A stretch of DNA of 64,000 bases from JALONH01 sp046329235 (GTDB lineage: Bacteria > Bacteroidota > Bacteroidia > Cytophagales > Cytophagaceae): assembly GCA_046329235.1 (NCBI GenBank), contig JAXLVA010000001.1:1240001-1304000 (forward strand). The letters are read 5' to 3'. Below the pieces are notes generated by a model. It searched no databases, was not told the origin of the DNA, and was given only the letters and a program-made list of their open reading frames with translations. Made by a program: the position numbers and the translations under genes. Below, one piece after another: positions 30,801 to 38,234 of the stretch (positions are counted from its first letter, which is position 1; each line of letters begins with the position of its first letter).

Positions 30801-33336
30801 AACCATATTACCGGCTCCAATCGTCGACGCAGGAAATGATGTTATTGTTTGTGCGGACACAGCATTTGTCCAATTAGCAATGTCAGTAACAAATGCCGGT
30901 GGTGGTGTATGGAGTGCAACCGGTTCGGGTTATTTCTCACCTAGTTCCGTAGACCCTAATGCGGTGTATGTTCCTTCAGACGATGATAGAGATTTTGGTT
31001 CAGTAGGTATTACATTAACTTCCGTTAACAACGGAACTTGTAACACTTACACTGATTTCAAATCCATCACTCTAACTCCTAAACCAACTATCAATGTTGG
31101 ACCGGATCAATTAATATGTGCCAATAACATAAGTACATTACAAGCAAATGTAACCGTTGCGACAGGAGCAAATTGGAGATCTTCAGGTACAGGTGTGTTC
31201 TTCTCACCTAACCCAACTTTATCCAACACATACGTTCCTTCATCAATCGACACGGCAGCTAAAGTTGTCAATATCATAGTAGAGTCTGCTGGTCAAGGTG
31301 CATGTAAACCTGTTTACGATACATTGATCTTAAACCTACAACCTACACCTGTAGTTGTAGCGTCAGCAGATCAAAACATATGTGCTGACTTCAACAGTAT
31401 TACTGTATCATCTTCAGTTGCGAATGCTACATCAGTGATATGGACTACAAATGGTTCGGGAACTTATAGCCCAACCTCAGCCGGATCACCAGTAACATAT
31501 ATCCTTTCTACTCAAGACAAAACTTTAGCGAGTCTGAAATTATATGCAACCTCTTCCGGAAATACTGTTTGTAATTCTGTAACTGATTCCATCATCATAA
31601 ACATTGCTCCTGCTCCTATTGTAAGCGCTGGTTCACCTATCATTTGTGATACTTTAGCAGGTGCTACCTTAACAGGTGTAGTTACTAATGCAAGTTCCGG
31701 AACATGGACTAGCTCTTCAGGTTTGGGTGTATTCTCAGTAAACAATGCGACACTTAATGCTGTTTATGTTCCAAGTCATACTGATATAGTTAATGGAAGT
31801 GTAACTCTTACCTTAACATCTGTTGGTAACGGAACTTGTAGCGCAGTAAGTTCAAGTACACTATTATTAATAGAACCTTTACCTATAGCCAATGCAGGTC
31901 AAGATCAATTTACTTGTGTAAACAACTCTGTTACTTTGAGTGCCGGCACCATTGAAGCAGGCGTTTCATATGCATGGTTAAGTTCAACAGGTACACTATT
32001 GATAAATGGAACCAACTTTACAACATCTGCAACAGGTAATCAAAACTTTGTGTTAAGAGCGACTAATGCGAAGGGTTGTCAAACAACTGATACTGTAAAC
32101 GTAAGTACATTTACATTACCTACCTTTACATTCACACCTAATCCGTTGTGTTTTAATGAGAATGTAGTTGTTAATTCGAACCCAACTCCTACACCTACAG
32201 TGCCTGGTGATTATCAGTGGTTCAACAATGGTAGTATCATGACAGGTGAAGACAAACCATTCCTTGTTCCTCCTACATCTGGAGCATTCCAAATCAAATT
32301 CTCCTTTGGAGGTTGTAATACAACAGGTAACGCAGTTGTAAATCCTTCACCTAGAATATCGGTACAAGATGTAATTGCATGTTCTAATGCTAACTTAACT
32401 GCATCTACAGATATCGCTGCTTCTACGTGGAATTGGGAAGCTCCATTATCAGGTTCTTCAGCAACAATATCTGCTCCTGCTATCGCAAACGACACAACCA
32501 AATACTTTGTCAACAACACTGTTACAGCAACAGGATGTACAACAAGAGATAGTGTTTATGTGATAGGAATACCAGTACCTCAAATGGTAGCAATTGACAG
32601 TGTTAGCTGCCAAGGAATGACTGTTCGATTAACAGCAAGACCTACTAATATTCCTTATTTGGATTTATTAATTCCGGTTTCATTTAATTGGACAAACGGT
32701 GGTGGACCTTCTATCTCTACCGATTCAGTTATAACTGTTAATTCGTTAGGAACATTTATCGGAACTGCTAACATAGGTCAGTGTACAGGAATCTCCACTA
32801 ACAATATTGGATTCTCACCAAACCCAATATCTAACTTAGCGGATAAAGCTAAATACTGTATTGAAGATTCGACTAAGGTAACGTTAGATCCTGGTAATAC
32901 AGGTGGACCTTACACTTACACTTGGTCTACGGGTGAAACTACTCAAACAATTATTGTTCAACCTCCGTTAGATCAATACTTCAGAGTAACTTTAACCAAC
33001 AGTTCATTATGTACAACTACTGATAGTATATTAGTACGAGTGATTTGTCCTCCGAAAATTTCTGTACCATCTGCATTTACTCCTGGCAGTAATAATCAAG
33101 ATGCCTTCTTCAGAGGATTTGGTAAAGATCAATACTTAGGCAAATATGAAATCATGGTATTCAACCGTTGGGGTGAAATCATCTTCGTATCCAATGATAA
33201 AAACATGGGTTGGGATGGTAGCTACCGTGGAGAAATAATGCCAATGGGTGTTTATGCTTATGTCATCATCTATGAAGGTCTTGAAGAGTTCAAAGGTCCT
33301 TATAAAATAAATGGTGCAGTTACATTGATACGATAA
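21805..33336 (+). CDS. Giant Ig-like repeat surface protein with T9SS type B sorting domain
   Basis: A 3843-residue secreted protein and the largest gene in the window. A signal peptide (about 1-27) is followed by a unique N-terminal region to about residue 520, which includes a FlgD-like stretch (IPWNGRDGLGNLVSTG). About 32 tandem Ig-like repeats of roughly 89 residues then span residues 523-3359. Several degenerate Ig/PKD-like domains follow, then a gliding motility-associated C-terminal domain at about 3752-3843 (SVPSAFTPGSNNQDAFF, MVFNRWGEIIF, GWDGSYRGEIMPMGVYAYVI). Type B domains direct export by the T9SS with a PorP/SprF partner. It is probably an adhesin or gliding/biofilm surface filament; ligand unknown. 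It ends at a strong terminator. Confidence 0.92.
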   Translation: MKTLLPLTKKFFLPLLLSLIASFSYGEGTKELTPTAADDNHGVLQIWDNNDAGRNSFTYVAPANRRLYFDICLPGETVWFGVNYDPGDLGAPATVHYRIKFDDGSANGLVVAGPFQITNAGAGSIANYAQAVAGPSNMPGGAAGGYVARTFDPMAVGTGPGRYWIEFNRNDPNTYTDAIPPNNTSTAGSRRKTRFRYFDLTIHDDASVSGPVFGLTPGVRRGRLFSQAWDINANAFGNEYNATMYVYADDGIVTGLNFNGIRPHGFVISCNPSGVTSSPNPNTDRQSIAGNFTYAQYKIFLNNPDENCFPTGTFGAVTSPVTITGCDVNNRCINVTVNKAGPADLLLDLNGTAGYQPGTADVLIRTNLVVGTNCIPWNGRDGLGNLVSTGINIPMRLDYFDGLTHLPLFDVENHPRGFIVTLVRPAGPAPRLFWDDSQLPGGNIPPGGGGAGIGVQLAGYATSAPTNGGHRWGTTTGGAVVAGGISNNYGDNRTINTWWYANIIQVNANYDVPGNIAVDANTLTPGTGAANDQAVCSNINTINLNGSVSGATGGVWSGGSGGTFGSATSPVTTYTPSTADFTAGFIKLFLTSTGNGSCPAVKDSIRITINPGPTVDAGPNRTVCANNATASLAGTFTVATGVQWSGGLGTYVPNSTTATATYTPTAAEITTGTVTLTLTTTGNGLCPAASDQMTITIQAAPTVDAGNPVTTCANNVNVNLVGTTANSTSVLWSGGGGSFGSAGSVTSSYIPSATEINNATTNITLTLSAFRAGCNPVTDNVTVTITPSPTVNAGTDRTICKNDSVNLAGVVTVATGGTWSGGSGSFKPNANTLTANYKPSASELLGTSVTLTLTSTGNGNCLAVTDQMIINLSPAPTINAGPDVTVCQNNSTVNLSATFTGAPNVLWTGSGGTFVPNTAAPSVQYTPSAAEILAGVTGVIVRTNGGSCPPTQDTVFITINPAPTVDAGPPVSICKNNPTGTLNGTVSGTSTFTWSSPTGGLFSDANSLTSTYTASANDISSGSVTLTLTATFPGCNPVTDNVVVTLTNPPTVNAGPVRNVCVNNVTSTLNGTFSGSTGVQWSTNGTGTFGSPTNPISTYIPSAADAALGTVTVTLTTTGNGNCAPVSSNTTVNIRTAPVVDAGNPISVCANNPTVNLTGTVTGAGGGKWIGGTTSGFTPNRNQLSTSYTPTAAEIASGSVTLTLESTGNGTCNPVQDNITITITPPPTVDAGNPVSVCADNPVANLTATVTVATGVTWSGGTGTFSSPNSLSTTYTPTVNEINSGTVTLTAITTGNGGCTAVSDNVTVTITPAPTVNAGSDQTVCGTVATVATVTATTTVATGVTWTIVTGTGTLSSPNSLTTNYTPSANDIIAGSVRLRATTTENGLCQAVNDVMIITYTPEPSIDAGTNQIVCSTELPINLTATGSPAVWQAAGGTYGNVNSLSTTYMPTAGQIAAGTVTLTISTIASGACPTKSDQITISIPPGPVVNTGADNQTMCGSQANYPITASISNATGGFWTTSGTGSFSPNNTTINATYIPSAADRTAGSVVLTLTSTGNGTCLQVSDNFTLTITPAITVFAGPDQTLCGDVAGLPLTGTINVASGGTWSIITGTGTIVSPTSLNTTYNLGGGDVAAGTVRLRLSSTGNGSCPVVTDDVIYTITPAPTVNAGANQTICADSAYVQLGAVITVASGISWTSNGTGTFTADNVSLNSRYIPSAADITAGTVILTAASTGNGTCNAVTGSITVTITPRVTLNAGTDQTVCGNNSIVNLNAAVTVAGAVNWTTSGSGTFANQTSPTTTYTPSPTDISNGLVTLTVVTTGNGTCKAKTDQVIVTITPSPTVNAGLPQTVCANTSGVTLNGTVTTATGGTWTTAGSGTFVNANNLITSYRPSTADTSAGSVLLTLTTTGNGTCNAVISSVTISFDKLPVVNAGPDQIICADSAFVQLAGKVLNASGGTWTSSGTGNFFPIVTDLNGVYSPSLNDRNGVAPITITLTSATNGTCPGQSDNFTVTITKAPVITVSPDQTVCANNAVANFSGTFTVAGGIQWTSTGTGTFSPSSTSTSVSYTPSALDISAGSVVISMSTTGNGTCKVARQFRTLTITPRPTVNAGPDKTICADSLGVKLNNASFTVAGGVQWTILSGTGVFGPNNTVIQPDYFPTAADKTAGFVNLKVETTNNGNCLPVRDTIRINITPAPTVNAGTDKTVCADTAGVTLAGTSTVAGGVIWTSSGSGIFSPSATTPTATYIPSNADTTAKTVTLTLTTTNNGTCKAVSDQMNITITPEVLLSAGSDNTLCASADQLVLDGSMSNATGVLWSTSGTGVITPSTNTLKPTYTPSATDITNGSVAFTLISTGNGLCQPKTDNVVITFTPIPTVSAGNNLQVCNTVTSVNINGSETNTSGVQWVILSGAGTLTPDNTLNTTYNIDPADLLSGVTLRITGNGNSGCSNVEDVMQISFVALPPIDAGTSKTVCSTDFPIQLEGTGSTAQWSGYTGTMSPNDQTLNALYTPSAGEVSAGTVTLTLTTINNGACPANFDNVTFTIIDGPIVNAGTVPVICTNTPLVNLTGTTNGLSSTGISWTTSGTGTFSSSTSLTPTYTPSASDYTSGFVILTIQSAGTNPACRIAKDTAVLRIQPRPTVNAGNDITICKDVLTIPVNALITNSTGVSWTLGTNAAGSYNNPVALSTTYNVVTADTTAGNIILVVSTTGHNPNCPAATDNINVTFTNKPNVFAGNPITVCEDTSSVPLNGVVSIATGGIWSTAGSGVFTPSNSALNAKYIPSTADTTAGNVTLTLTTTGNGTCRAYTSTVDITFNDRPTVNVTGVNDTVCSGNVITINGSFSNSSGLQWFTTGSGTFSNPTSASTVYTPSTADKNSGGVILFARTTGGAPCKDVEDFLSFTILTDPSALVNAGFDQTVCADAAFIILDGTIGGIASGGIWTASSGLGDFFPDVTDLNPFFIPDVTDVATGNVTLRLTSTGNSICPPSFDDMILTILPAPIVDAGNDVIVCADTAFVQLAMSVTNAGGGVWSATGSGYFSPSSVDPNAVYVPSDDDRDFGSVGITLTSVNNGTCNTYTDFKSITLTPKPTINVGPDQLICANNISTLQANVTVATGANWRSSGTGVFFSPNPTLSNTYVPSSIDTAAKVVNIIVESAGQGACKPVYDTLILNLQPTPVVVASADQNICADFNSITVSSSVANATSVIWTTNGSGTYSPTSAGSPVTYILSTQDKTLASLKLYATSSGNTVCNSVTDSIIINIAPAPIVSAGSPIICDTLAGATLTGVVTNASSGTWTSSSGLGVFSVNNATLNAVYVPSHTDIVNGSVTLTLTSVGNGTCSAVSSSTLLLIEPLPIANAGQDQFTCVNNSVTLSAGTIEAGVSYAWLSSTGTLLINGTNFTTSATGNQNFVLRATNAKGCQTTDTVNVSTFTLPTFTFTPNPLCFNENVVVNSNPTPTPTVPGDYQWFNNGSIMTGEDKPFLVPPTSGAFQIKFSFGGCNTTGNAVVNPSPRISVQDVIACSNANLTASTDIAASTWNWEAPLSGSSATISAPAIANDTTKYFVNNTVTATGCTTRDSVYVIGIPVPQMVAIDSVSCQGMTVRLTARPTNIPYLDLLIPVSFNWTNGGGPSISTDSVITVNSLGTFIGTANIGQCTGISTNNIGFSPNPISNLADKAKYCIEDSTKVTLDPGNTGGPYTYTWSTGETTQTIIVQPPLDQYFRVTLTNSSLCTTTDSILVRVICPPKISVPSAFTPGSNNQDAFFRGFGKDQYLGKYEIMVFNRWGEIIFVSNDKNMGWDGSYRGEIMPMGVYAYVIIYEGLEEFKGPYKINGAVTLIR
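23373..31881 (+). repeat. Array of about 32 tandem Ig-like repeats (about 266 bp each)
   Basis: Coding repeats within the giant surface protein. From the second unit (23641) to the end there are 31 units averaging about 266 bases. The protein consensus is P-T-V-N-A-G-x-D-x-T-V-C near the start, a central Trp (GGxWxxxGxGxF), TYxPSAADIxAGxVTLTL, then TTxGNGxC and a terminal TITP. Almost every unit has two Cys, one early and one late. The units are diverged at DNA level, so this is an old array and not a recent slippage product. Confidence 0.88.
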
Positions 33337-33358
33337 TCAATACAACTCACACATAAAT

Positions 33359-33390
33359 AAAAAAGCCTCGATAACTATCGAGGCTTTTTT
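33359..33390. terminator. Bidirectional rho-independent terminator
   Basis: AAAAAAGCCTCGATA at 33359-33373 pairs with 33376-33390, a near-perfect stem with T-runs on both strands. It separates the giant protein gene from the convergent helicase gene. Confidence 0.9.
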
Positions 33391-33411
33391 ATGATATCCG
33401 TTATTAAATAT

Positions 33412-35292
33412 CTATTCCATCCATTCCCAAGCAGTACTATAAACGCCCTGCTTATCTACAAAATCAATAAATCCTTGATAAAAATCATTAGAAGTAATTG
33501 TAGCGGAATCTCCTATCACAATTAATTTTTTCTTGGCTCTGGTTATCGCTACGTTCATACGTCTTAAATCTCTTAAGAAACCAATATCTTGCTTTTCATT
33601 CGAACGAACTAAACTGATAACAATAACATCTTTTTCTTGACCTTGGAAAGAGTCTACAGTTTGAACTTGTACATTTTTAACCTTTACAAACTCTTCTTTC
33701 AACAACATAACCTGTTGCTTATAGGGGCTAATTACGCCTATAGATATTTTCTCTTGATATTGTTCAAGCAAACTTTTGACGATTTTTTTAACAACATTAG
33801 CCTCCCCTTCATTTCTTAGGCCAAATGGACTATGGACTAACTCCTCTTCAAAACCGGTTCCTGCCGTATCTATAAACTGAACAATAGTCTCGTCTAAATG
33901 ATGATATCTGTTTTTTTCAAACGCTTGTAATTTCCCTGAGTAAAAATACTCCGATGGATACTGCATAATTTTTTCATGCATACGATATTGAACACGCAAC
34001 ATGGTAGAAATCCCCTCCATCTTAGCAATCTTCTCCATTAAGCTAATACTCAATCCTAACTTTTGCGCTTCTTCCGACTTCACTGTTGGAGGTAACTGCA
34101 AGTGATCACCTGAGAAAATCACCTTGTTGGCTTTCTTTAATGGAATCCAAGTCATCGGCTCTAATGCCTGACCTGCTTCATCAAAAATCAAAGTATCAAA
34201 ATGAGCAGTCCTTAACTCTTTATGCTCTGTTACTACAGGAGTACAAGTAATTACAGCTCCATGCATAACCACTTCACTTTGAATATGAACTCTATGAGCT
34301 TCAGCTTGCTGTTTTAACGACTTAGCTTCTTTTAAAATCGCTTTACGTTGTTCTCTTTCTTCACGTCCAAAGTTCCTTTGATATTTATTTGCCATGCGAT
34401 AAAACTCTTCGGCACGTTTATGTAATTCTTTCACCAAGCTGTACTGCGGATGATTAGCTACCTGCATGGTAAGAGAATATTTTAAATTCTCTTCCGTTAC
34501 TTTAACCGGATTCCCAATTCGAACGGTTTTTACTCCTGCTTTTACTAAACGCTCCGTCAAAACGTCCACTGCGGCATTACTCGCAGCACATACTAATATT
34601 TTTTCTCCGCGATTAGCTAGAGATTTTATAATCTCAACTAATGTAGTTGTTTTACCTGTTCCCGGAGGGCCATGAATTACCGCCACATCATTCGTTTCTA
34701 AAGCATGTAGATAAGCTGCCTTTTGAGCATCATCTAAGTGATGTGGGTATTGAATATTTTCTAATTTCTTTCTACTAGATAATTCTTCTTTTAGTAAAAT
34801 TTCACGAATACGTTTTTGTTCTTTAGAAATCTTTTCATCTTTCCAATACTCCAACGCCTCTTCCATTACTTCATAGGAATGCTGATCAAACAAGCGATTT
34901 ACTCCTATTTTACCATCCTTCAACCAAGATGGGGCTTCGTCTACCTGTAATTGTATTGTCATAAAATTACCGGAAGCCACTAATACGGTACCATTCAGAG
35001 CAAAATCACGATGGTGTTCATTATTGGAAAAAACTTCTACTTTATCACCATTTGAAAAAATAGACATCGCATCCGTTTCATACTTTCGCTCGATATCTAT
35101 ACATAGATAATCCGCATAACCGTAGTATTCTGATTTAATAAAAATAGGATACCATGTAATCCCTGCCATTTTACGCTCATTGATAGACTGTTTATGTATA
35201 TCAATTTCGTATTGACTCTCATCTTCTTTCTTTTCAATCGTCAATAGTTGTTTTAACGATTGAAAATATTTCACAACATCTTCTTGCTGCAT
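33412..35292 (-). CDS. UPF1/IGHMBP2-like superfamily 1 helicase
   Basis: A 626-residue DNA/RNA helicase. A beta-barrel-like N-terminal region (about 30-130) precedes the motor. Walker A is IHGPPGTGKTTTLVE (about 205-219), motif Ia CAASNAAVDVLTERL, Walker B FDEAGQALEP, motif III FSGDHLQLPPTVKS, motif V TVDSFQGQEKDVIVISLVRS and motif VI NVAITRAKKKLIVIG. These place it with the SMUBP-2/IGHMBP2 group (5'-3' helicases). Its cellular role in bacteria is unclear. DUF3109 lies directly upstream with no spacer, so the two form an operon. Confidence 0.93.
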   Translation of the reverse strand: MQQEDVVKYFQSLKQLLTIEKKEDESQYEIDIHKQSINERKMAGITWYPIFIKSEYYGYADYLCIDIERKYETDAMSIFSNGDKVEVFSNNEHHRDFALNGTVLVASGNFMTIQLQVDEAPSWLKDGKIGVNRLFDQHSYEVMEEALEYWKDEKISKEQKRIREILLKEELSSRKKLENIQYPHHLDDAQKAAYLHALETNDVAVIHGPPGTGKTTTLVEIIKSLANRGEKILVCAASNAAVDVLTERLVKAGVKTVRIGNPVKVTEENLKYSLTMQVANHPQYSLVKELHKRAEEFYRMANKYQRNFGREEREQRKAILKEAKSLKQQAEAHRVHIQSEVVMHGAVITCTPVVTEHKELRTAHFDTLIFDEAGQALEPMTWIPLKKANKVIFSGDHLQLPPTVKSEEAQKLGLSISLMEKIAKMEGISTMLRVQYRMHEKIMQYPSEYFYSGKLQAFEKNRYHHLDETIVQFIDTAGTGFEEELVHSPFGLRNEGEANVVKKIVKSLLEQYQEKISIGVISPYKQQVMLLKEEFVKVKNVQVQTVDSFQGQEKDVIVISLVRSNEKQDIGFLRDLRRMNVAITRAKKKLIVIGDSATITSNDFYQGFIDFVDKQGVYSTAWEWME

Positions 35293-35859
35293 TTATCTAC
35301 TCTCAATTATTTGAACCAACGATTCGTACCAATCTTTACCATACTTGCGCTCCAGAGGGTTTCTTAAAAATTTATATAAAGGAACACCAAGGGCTTCTCC
35401 ATGTTTACATGCAGGTTTGCAAATCGACCAACGTTCATAATTCAATGCCTCAAACTCGTCATATTGAGTAATCCTTATGGGATACAAATGACAAGAAATG
35501 GGTTTTTGATAATCTATTTTTTTATCTAAATAGGCTTGTTCAATACCACATTTTAGAATATTATTTTCATCGTAAATAGCATAAGCACACTCTCTATTTT
35601 CTCCGATGGTAGGTGTTACAAAATCACCATCTTCCATCTCGATAGAAGTGCCTTGCTTCTCAATCACTTTAATTCCGGCTTTTGACAAATAAGGCTTTAC
35701 AATTGGGTAAATCTCTTCCAAAATAACGGCTTCTTCTGGGGCTACAGGGGCTCCCATATCACCTTCCACACAACAAGCACCTTTACATTTGCTTAATTCA
35801 CAGACAAAAAACTTTTCTGCGATATCATCACTAACAATGGTCTTTCCTAATGAAATCAT
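35293..35859 (-). CDS. DUF3109 family cysteine-rich protein
   Basis: A 188-residue cytoplasmic protein recognised as DUF3109. It has a conserved Cys-rich set: CELSKCKGACC near residues 19-29, then single Cys in NRECAY, LKCGIE, SCHLYP and SICKPACKHG. The arrangement resembles YkgJ-type cysteine clusters and suggests binding of zinc or an iron-sulfur cluster; no activity is established. It precedes the helicase gene with its stop one base before that ATG, and has its own -7 element upstream. Confidence 0.85.
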   Translation of the reverse strand: MISLGKTIVSDDIAEKFFVCELSKCKGACCVEGDMGAPVAPEEAVILEEIYPIVKPYLSKAGIKVIEKQGTSIEMEDGDFVTPTIGENRECAYAIYDENNILKCGIEQAYLDKKIDYQKPISCHLYPIRITQYDEFEALNYERWSICKPACKHGEALGVPLYKFLRNPLERKYGKDWYESLVQIIESR

Positions 35860-35895
35860 AGTCTCTCAAGTTATCAACAAATACGTTGAAGTACA

Positions 35896-35903
35896 CAAAG
35901 ATA
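35896..35903 (-). promoter_or_regulatory. -7 promoter element (TATCTTTG) of DUF3109-helicase
   Basis: Exact TAnnTTTG on the minus strand, 36 bases before the DUF3109 ATG. No -33 TTG is seen at good spacing. Confidence 0.4.
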
Positions 35904-35958
35904 ATGGATAAAACGGGTATTAAATCGTAAATTTAGGATTAATATAATTATCCATATT

Positions 35959-38205
35959 ATGAGTTATTTAGATGGTCTAAATCCGTCACAGCGTGAAGCT
36001 GTAGAATGTGTAGATGGCCCATTAATGATTATTGCAGGTGCTGGCTCAGGGAAAACACGTGTTTTAACTTATCGTATTGCTCACCTTATCCAAAAAGGAG
36101 TTGATCCATTCAATATATTAGCATTAACATTTACCAATAAAGCTGCTAAAGAAATGCAACACCGCATTCAAAAAGTAGTTGGGAATGAAGCTAAAAATAT
36201 ATGGATGGGAACATTCCACTCTGTATTCTCAAAAATACTTCGAGTAGAAGCAGATAAAATCGGTTACCCGAACAACTTCACTATATACGATACAGACGAC
36301 TCTCGTTCATTAATCAAAACAATTTTAAAAGAACAGAATTTAGACGACAAAGTATACAAACCTTCTGTAGTCCACAATAGAATTTCCGGAGCTAAAAACA
36401 GACTTATCTCCTACCATGAATACATCAACAATGTAACGTTCATGGAAGATGATAAAGCTGCTATGAAACCACACATGGGAATGCTTTATAAGCTTTACCA
36501 AGAACGTTTGTTCAAAGCAGGCGCTATGGACTTTGATGATTTATTATTCTTTACTTATAAATTATTCAAAGATCACACGGATGTATTAAACAAATACCAA
36601 CATCGATTCAAATACATCATGGTGGATGAGTTTCAAGACACTAACATTGCACAGTATTTCATCACTCGAAAACTAGCTGCTGCTAATAGAAACATCTGCG
36701 TAGTAGGTGATGATGCTCAAAGTATCTATGCTTTTAGAGGTGCTGACATTCAAAACATCTTAAACTTTGAAAAAGACTATCCGGAATTACGTGTTGTAAA
36801 ACTTGAACAAAACTACCGTTCTACTCAAACTATTGTAGAAGCTGCTAACATGGTTATTAAAAACAACCGTGCTCAGTTAAAAAAGAATGTCTGGACGGAT
36901 AATGAATCCGGAGAGAAAATCAACTTGTTCCGTGCAGCGAGCGACAATGAAGAAGGGCGATTAATAGCTACTGCCATCTTTGAAGCCAAAATGAACAACC
37001 AGCTTCGCAATAAAGATTTTGCTATTCTATATCGCACTAATTCTCAATCTAGATCTTTTGAAGAATCACTACGTAAACTAGGAATAAAATACCAAATCAT
37101 TGGAGGTATGTCTTTCTACCAACGTAAAGAAATCAAAGATATACTTGCTTACTTACGTTATTCATTAAACACGAACGACGAACAATCCCTTCGTAGAATT
37201 TTAAATTACCCTAAGCGTGGCATAGGCGACACTACAGAAAACAAACTATTTGTAGCTGCCGAAGAACAAGGTGCTTCCGTTTGGGATATATTATGTAACG
37301 CTTCTGCCGTATTCGGCCCTAAGACCGGAACCTTACTTGAAAGTTTTGCCTTATTAATCAAAACATTTCAAGCGCTCATCCAAAACACCGATGCCTTTGA
37401 AGCAGCTAGTGAGATAGCTAAAAAGTCTACTTTACTAAAAGAATTATACGACGACAAAACCGTAGAAGGTATAGCACGCTACGAGAACGTTCAAGAACTT
37501 TTGAATGGTATTAAAGAATACGTAGATGATCCGGAGAAAACAGATAAATCACTTGGAGCTTTCCTTCAAGAAATTTCTTTATTAACCGATGCAGACGAGA
37601 AAAAAGACAAAGATGAAGATGTAGTTACTATGATGACTATTCACGCTTCTAAAGGTCTTGAGTTTCCTTATGTATTTGTAGTTGGGATGGAAGAAGAATT
37701 ATTTCCATCGGCTATGATGCTTAACAGTAGAGCTGATTTGGAAGAAGAGCGTCGTTTATTTTATGTAGCCATCACGCGTGCAGAAAAGCATTTAACTTTA
37801 AGTTTTGCTAATTCCAGATATCGTTTTGGCATACTTAAAAATTGCGAACCAAGTCGTTTTTTGAATGAAATAGACAGCAACTTTTTAAATACCCCAACTA
37901 AGATGATGACTTCCACCGGTTTTGAGGATAGAAGTCAAGCCATCATCAAGAAAACGACACCTATTAAGCCTTTAGCACCTAAAACACCTGCTCCGGGGAA
38001 ATATGTTCCTCCGGCAGATTTTAAGCCTAGTGATACGAGCTCTTTATCTTCCGGAATGAAGGTAGAACATCCTAAATTTGGTTATGGAAAGGTAAAACAA
38101 GTGCAACAAAATGGCATGGACCGTAAAGCGGTGATAGAATTTGATGAAGTTGGAGAAAAAACACTAATTCTTAGCTTCGCAAAACTGAGAATTCACGAAT
38201 CTTGA
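35959..38205 (+). CDS. uvrD: ATP-dependent DNA helicase UvrD/PcrA
   Basis: A 748-residue superfamily 1A 3'-5' helicase used in repair and replication-fork maintenance. It starts LDGLNPSQREAVE (Q motif), with Walker A MIIAGAGSGKTRVLTYR (about 24-40), TFTNKAAKEM, Walker B MVDEFQDTN, VGDDAQSIYAFRGAD, EQNYRST, MTIHASKGLEFPYVFVVG and FYVAITRAEKHL. The C-terminal tail ends in a PcrA-type domain (VEHPKFGYGKV ... KLRIH), the region used by PcrA to bind RNA polymerase. The ATG at 35959 gives a normal N-terminus. Confidence 0.96.
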   Translation: MSYLDGLNPSQREAVECVDGPLMIIAGAGSGKTRVLTYRIAHLIQKGVDPFNILALTFTNKAAKEMQHRIQKVVGNEAKNIWMGTFHSVFSKILRVEADKIGYPNNFTIYDTDDSRSLIKTILKEQNLDDKVYKPSVVHNRISGAKNRLISYHEYINNVTFMEDDKAAMKPHMGMLYKLYQERLFKAGAMDFDDLLFFTYKLFKDHTDVLNKYQHRFKYIMVDEFQDTNIAQYFITRKLAAANRNICVVGDDAQSIYAFRGADIQNILNFEKDYPELRVVKLEQNYRSTQTIVEAANMVIKNNRAQLKKNVWTDNESGEKINLFRAASDNEEGRLIATAIFEAKMNNQLRNKDFAILYRTNSQSRSFEESLRKLGIKYQIIGGMSFYQRKEIKDILAYLRYSLNTNDEQSLRRILNYPKRGIGDTTENKLFVAAEEQGASVWDILCNASAVFGPKTGTLLESFALLIKTFQALIQNTDAFEAASEIAKKSTLLKELYDDKTVEGIARYENVQELLNGIKEYVDDPEKTDKSLGAFLQEISLLTDADEKKDKDEDVVTMMTIHASKGLEFPYVFVVGMEEELFPSAMMLNSRADLEEERRLFYVAITRAEKHLTLSFANSRYRFGILKNCEPSRFLNEIDSNFLNTPTKMMTSTGFEDRSQAIIKKTTPIKPLAPKTPAPGKYVPPADFKPSDTSSLSSGMKVEHPKFGYGKVKQVQQNGMDRKAVIEFDEVGEKTLILSFAKLRIHES

Positions 38206-38234
38206 TTATCTTGTAGTTTGAAATAATATATTTT

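Noticed and set aside
23373..31881. Regular repeats that might suggest a CRISPR array or satellite DNA
   Set aside because: The unit is about 266 bases, wholly coding, diverged at DNA level and in frame with the giant protein.
22689..32519. Many open frames of 60-207 codons on the minus strand, spaced with the repeats
   Set aside because: They are antisense shadows of the Ig-like repeats: their spacing follows the 266-base unit, and their Val/Pro-rich peptides are the mirror of Thr/Ala/Gly codons. None has a start signal or a family match.
33412..38205. Helicase, DUF3109 and uvrD as a defence island
   Set aside because: No nuclease, Argonaute, toxin or restriction gene accompanies them and neighbours are housekeeping genes; each helicase fits an ordinary chromosomal family.
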